A program made the translations under genes and the position numbers. From Gracilaria gracilis (Eukaryota; Rhodophyta; Florideophyceae; Gracilariales; Gracilariaceae), in contig JARGSG010000231.1 in the NCBI GenBank assembly GCA_030374805.1, positions 186,001 to 250,000 on the forward strand: a stretch of 64,000 nt of DNA, in the 5' to 3' direction. This document shows, piece after piece, positions 60,913 to 64,000 of this stretch; the stretch's first letter is position 1; the number at the start of each line of letters is the position of its first letter. The notes under the pieces were generated by a model that had not been told where the DNA came from, ran no database searches, and saw nothing but the letters and a program-made list of their open reading frames with translations.

Positions 60913-63837
60913 TCACACCCGCATATACCGATAGTCGAAGCCCCTACCACTCTCTAACCGCCGTCCATCGCCAAGAACTACTGTCACCGCCACGCTTTTC
61001 CCTCCTTCGCCCTCTGGTACAACGCATTCAAAACTTTCAGGCCCTTGCTCCGAAACATTCAAGCAAGCCTTACCGTCAAACAGCGCAGTAACGTCCTCGT
61101 CAAAGCCCCATCCAGTTATCAATACAACGTTCCCCCCGTCTTTCCCCCCCCTGAATGGCGTCACGGCAATCATTTCCGCGTCCAGCCTTCTCTCATAATC
61201 CGCCTGCAGAACCATAATCTGCCCTTCGTACAACTTTGGCATGATCAGGTCACCCCATGGAGACATTGCTATAGACAGTCCGCTACCTTCGTACAAGGAG
61301 TCTACTTCCTTTGCATCTCCATTCTTGTCTAATTGAACTCTGTATACTCGTCCACTGTCAATGGCATCATTCGAACTGAACTTTGATGCCAGTAAATTTC
61401 CCTTCAGTTGTCTGTCAAATATGTTAGCCGTGTACTCAATTATACCGTCTGTAGAAGACTCAAAAGTGGCAATTGGTGGGTTGTAGTTATTCGTTGCATC
61501 ATCGAATGGGCTTCTCCATATGCACTGGATAGGGTCACCTCTGCCCCGGTTGCGATTCGCATGCCCCCCAAACTTGCCCTTGAGCAACTTGGCAAGCTTA
61601 TCATCGCTCAGGTAGGACGAAACCTGCACGCTAGCAGTGCAACTCGTCGACCGATTCCCAAATTCCGGGTTCGCTCCATTATCCGTTGCATACATAAAAC
61701 CGTTGGAGTGAAGCGTCAATTCATACGAGTTTCTCCATCCAGGTGCATAAACCTCCACATCACCGCTGATCTGACGTGCGTCCGCAGGAATCTCACTGTC
61801 ATACTTGACATGCCCGTCAAATCCTACTTGATTCACCGGAGCCATTAGACTTGCACCACTTAGGGGAGATTCTTCTATGCCACCGACTGTATTCGCACTG
61901 GCACCGGCGTTTGTGGCACCACCCACTTGGATGTGAAGCATACCATCATCATCGAACAGCAGCCCATTTACGCCATGATCATGGTTTGAGACCGGCAATC
62001 CCGTGATGATAGGGTCACCAACGGTGCCAAGGCATAGACCATTATGTCCCGGTTTCAGCATGCTTACCTGTCCATTGGCCCACAAAAACCCTCCAGTTCC
62101 AATATTGCTCCAAAAGAAAATTGAGCTCGATGCATACACAACAACATCTTTCTCAGCGGGATTGAATGTAAGTCCAATCACGGTGCGATTCACTCCAATA
62201 GAGTTGCTCGTACACACATCCGAAACTTTCATATCCTTCGAAACAGCCATGGAATGAACAAACGAGTCCAAAGAAGTTAAATACATGCGTTGGTCAGGTC
62301 CAAACTTGATGTTAGTAATAAGAGATATGCGGAATGTACCGCCATCCTTCGTCAGCACAGTCTCCTTGAAACGAATCGGAGGCAATGCATTATCAGCATA
62401 AACAAACGGAAAAGCATTACTACCACCGTAGCGATTTCCCACGGTAACCTCAACGGTACCTGCCTTCTTTGCAGCAGGAACTTCCACGACCAGCATTTCA
62501 TTAGAAGAGCGCATCCAATCCGGCACAACAGGTTCATCACCAAAGTAGACGTAAGGGTCGCTCCACAAGCCAACGCCAGTAAGTTTGAGCACGCCACCTG
62601 CCTCCATCGTGGAGTTTTGAGGTGTGATTGAGGAAACCAACGGAAGTTGAGTAGCAAGGTCATGCAAGATGGGTGGATGTGGAGTTTGAACCAACTGTAA
62701 TAAAGGTGGCGTATCGCCGTCCCACAGGTACAAGATCTGCACGCGTTGAATTCCAGATGGGATGGTAGTTTGAACGGATGTGGTTGAGGTTTCAGTACCA
62801 AAGCTCTCCATGAGTACTTGATGTGCAAATGGAATCTCTAGAAGAGCACGCATGGGTCCACGATGTCGCACGGAAAGAAGCGACTCATCAGTTTGTTCAG
62901 GAACATCCAGCGTGTATGCGCAGCGTAGTTGCAGGGGTTGAGAGCGAAGTTGAGACGGGATGTGGCGTAGGGAAGTGAAATCAATGTCTGACACACGCTG
63001 ACCGAAAATTGGCTTGAGTCCATTGACAACGTTATCCTCAATGCTGAAGGCATCAGTGGCAGAAGAAGTATAGTAATAACAATAAGCGCCAGGAGATGTA
63101 GAAGGCAAAACAGTAACGGTAGTAGTATCTTGATGCGTATTTCCAGCATCATCCTCAACGACAAGAAGGATGTTAGTTACGCCCACCTTAAACGACAAAG
63201 AAGGGGTGGACGATTCCGCAAGGAAATTGTTCTGACCATCATACCACTTCCATGATACAATGAGTCCCAAGCGACGTGTAGACGGGTCATAGTAATGAGA
63301 ATGTGAACGACTTCCATCTAACGTTACATATTCCTCGCCATCGCCATCCAAATCAGTAAGGTTATACGGGCGTCCAGGCACGGCGTGGGCGACATGATCA
63401 AACGGCACATCGGTATCATCTCCCAACGACGCATGACCAGGCTCTAAGCTGGTGTCCGTGAGCACGGAATCATGGTCGATTGGCGGCGGTGAAGCAGAGG
63501 GCTGGAAGCTGGACAACAGTCCCACGTTATCAATGGAAGAAGCGGCGTCTGAAGCATCGGGCGGTAGTGTGAGTGACACTTGGATCACATCCGGAGTGAA
63601 GGAAGGAAGAGGCGACTGTGAAAAGGTTGGAGGAAGTTGATTAAGCGCTGTGACGGGGGCTGAGTCGGAAGTGATGGGTGGGTTTTGCGACGCGGACGAT
63701 GATGTCTGGGTGGAAGATGACACAAGTTGTGGTTGTTCAGTGGCATCGCGTGAGACAAGAACAGCAGTTAAAGTGACGGCGATGGCGACAATAAACAGAG
63801 CGCCAAGGGCAAACAGCAGTCTTGAGCACGGAATCAT
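60913..63837 (-). CDS. Membrane-anchored beta-propeller protein with PKD/TIG-like repeats
   Basis: 974 residues from the ATG at 63837 (MIPCSRLLFALGALFIVAIA): one N-terminal hydrophobic span, then a Ser/Thr/Pro-rich stalk. Residues ~150-250 are a PKD/REJ-like beta domain (YVTLDGSRSHSHYYDPSTRR; ISWKWYDGQ-type strands; AGNTHQDTTTVTV). IPT/TIG-like folds follow (GGVLKLTGVGLWSDPYVYFG and, at the end, GGNVVLITGWGFDEDVTALF). Between them is a glucose/sorbosone-dehydrogenase-like propeller (KFGPDQRMYLTS; NHDHGVNGLLFDDDGMLHIQ; YAPGWRNSYELTLHSNGFMY; ATDNGANPEFG). It should be an extracellular or lumenal type II membrane protein acting on, or binding, sugars. PQQ/Ca residues were not verified. Confidence 0.8.
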   Translation of the reverse strand: MIPCSRLLFALGALFIVAIAVTLTAVLVSRDATEQPQLVSSSTQTSSSASQNPPITSDSAPVTALNQLPPTFSQSPLPSFTPDVIQVSLTLPPDASDAASSIDNVGLLSSFQPSASPPPIDHDSVLTDTSLEPGHASLGDDTDVPFDHVAHAVPGRPYNLTDLDGDGEEYVTLDGSRSHSHYYDPSTRRLGLIVSWKWYDGQNNFLAESSTPSLSFKVGVTNILLVVEDDAGNTHQDTTTVTVLPSTSPGAYCYYYTSSATDAFSIEDNVVNGLKPIFGQRVSDIDFTSLRHIPSQLRSQPLQLRCAYTLDVPEQTDESLLSVRHRGPMRALLEIPFAHQVLMESFGTETSTTSVQTTIPSGIQRVQILYLWDGDTPPLLQLVQTPHPPILHDLATQLPLVSSITPQNSTMEAGGVLKLTGVGLWSDPYVYFGDEPVVPDWMRSSNEMLVVEVPAAKKAGTVEVTVGNRYGGSNAFPFVYADNALPPIRFKETVLTKDGGTFRISLITNIKFGPDQRMYLTSLDSFVHSMAVSKDMKVSDVCTSNSIGVNRTVIGLTFNPAEKDVVVYASSSIFFWSNIGTGGFLWANGQVSMLKPGHNGLCLGTVGDPIITGLPVSNHDHGVNGLLFDDDGMLHIQVGGATNAGASANTVGGIEESPLSGASLMAPVNQVGFDGHVKYDSEIPADARQISGDVEVYAPGWRNSYELTLHSNGFMYATDNGANPEFGNRSTSCTASVQVSSYLSDDKLAKLLKGKFGGHANRNRGRGDPIQCIWRSPFDDATNNYNPPIATFESSTDGIIEYTANIFDRQLKGNLLASKFSSNDAIDSGRVYRVQLDKNGDAKEVDSLYEGSGLSIAMSPWGDLIMPKLYEGQIMVLQADYERRLDAEMIAVTPFRGGKDGGNVVLITGWGFDEDVTALFDGKACLNVSEQGPESFECVVPEGEGGKSVAVTVVLGDGRRLESGRGFDYRYMRV

Positions 63838-64000
63838 GTCGACGACCAAAAGAGACAAGAGGGCCGTCTCTCAGGTGGAGGGGGATGGGGAAACAAACAA
63901 ACTGAGGAAGGAAGATGGACGGGGGACGCTCAAAGAGGGTTCGTGCAAGACAGCAGGCTGTGAATGGTGAACGGTACGGTGCGCCCACGTTACACTCACA
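63838..64000. promoter_or_regulatory. Upstream of the beta-propeller gene, window end
   Basis: 163 bases with no gene. Purine-rich on the plus strand. Confidence 0.4.

Overview
The window looks like nuclear DNA of a red alga. The strongest sign is a phycobilisome rod-linker polypeptide encoded with an N-terminal plastid-targeting extension (41829-42950). It sits among plainly eukaryotic genes: Argonaute, TAF5, the TFIIIC B-block subunit, COG6, V-ATPase subunit a, three TM9SF nonaspanins and a DDX3/Ded1 helicase. Genes are close together, on both strands, and mostly without introns. The introns I can place are short (57-184 bases), GT-AG, and share a GTAAG donor. A unicellular or otherwise compact-genome red alga fits. 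I cannot name the species.

Layout. 1-1764: 3' part of a slicer-type Argonaute, cut by the window edge. 2.1-2.8 kb: retroelement debris. 3.1-6.4 kb: a long Pro/Ser/Gln-rich protein with an internal 153-bp duplication. 6.5-9.3 kb: two spliced small enzymes (an AhpC/TSA-type thioredoxin-fold protein and a Nudix hydrolase) around a retroelement tail. 9.9-14.3 kb: two tandem TM9SF genes; a third lies at 23.6-25.6 kb. 15.4-17.5 kb: a secreted lipocalin-like protein and a coiled-coil protein. 18.7-22.7 kb: a large NB-ARC/WD40 STAND protein with APAF-1-like architecture. 25.8-36.1 kb: uroporphyrinogen-III synthase-like protein, thioredoxin-like protein, V-ATPase a, TAF5 and COG6. 37.7-39.5 kb: an unrecognised five-exon gene. 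40.4-41.1 kb: a protein resembling a phage protein family. 41.8-46 kb: the linker gene and a divergent pair of aldo/keto reductases, one of which has lost its active site. 46.2-53.3 kb: a GC-rich stretch, then the TFIIIC large subunit. 53.9-55.9 kb: a small unknown gene and the RNase H end of a LINE-type retroelement. 57.2-63.8 kb: DDX3/Ded1 and a membrane-anchored beta-propeller protein.

There is no operon-like logic. Two themes recur. Endomembrane traffic genes are frequent (three TM9SF, COG6, V-ATPase a). One retroelement family leaves 5'-truncated copies that end in a conserved 3' tail, usually followed by a (GA)n tract. The best candidates for something under-described are the NB-ARC/WD40 protein, this (GA)n-tailed LINE family, the phage-like gene and the catalytically dead aldo/keto reductase.

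Many open frames here begin upstream of any ATG. I set starts at the first plausible ATG and assigned introns by eye. No searches were run, so family calls rest on recognised motifs.
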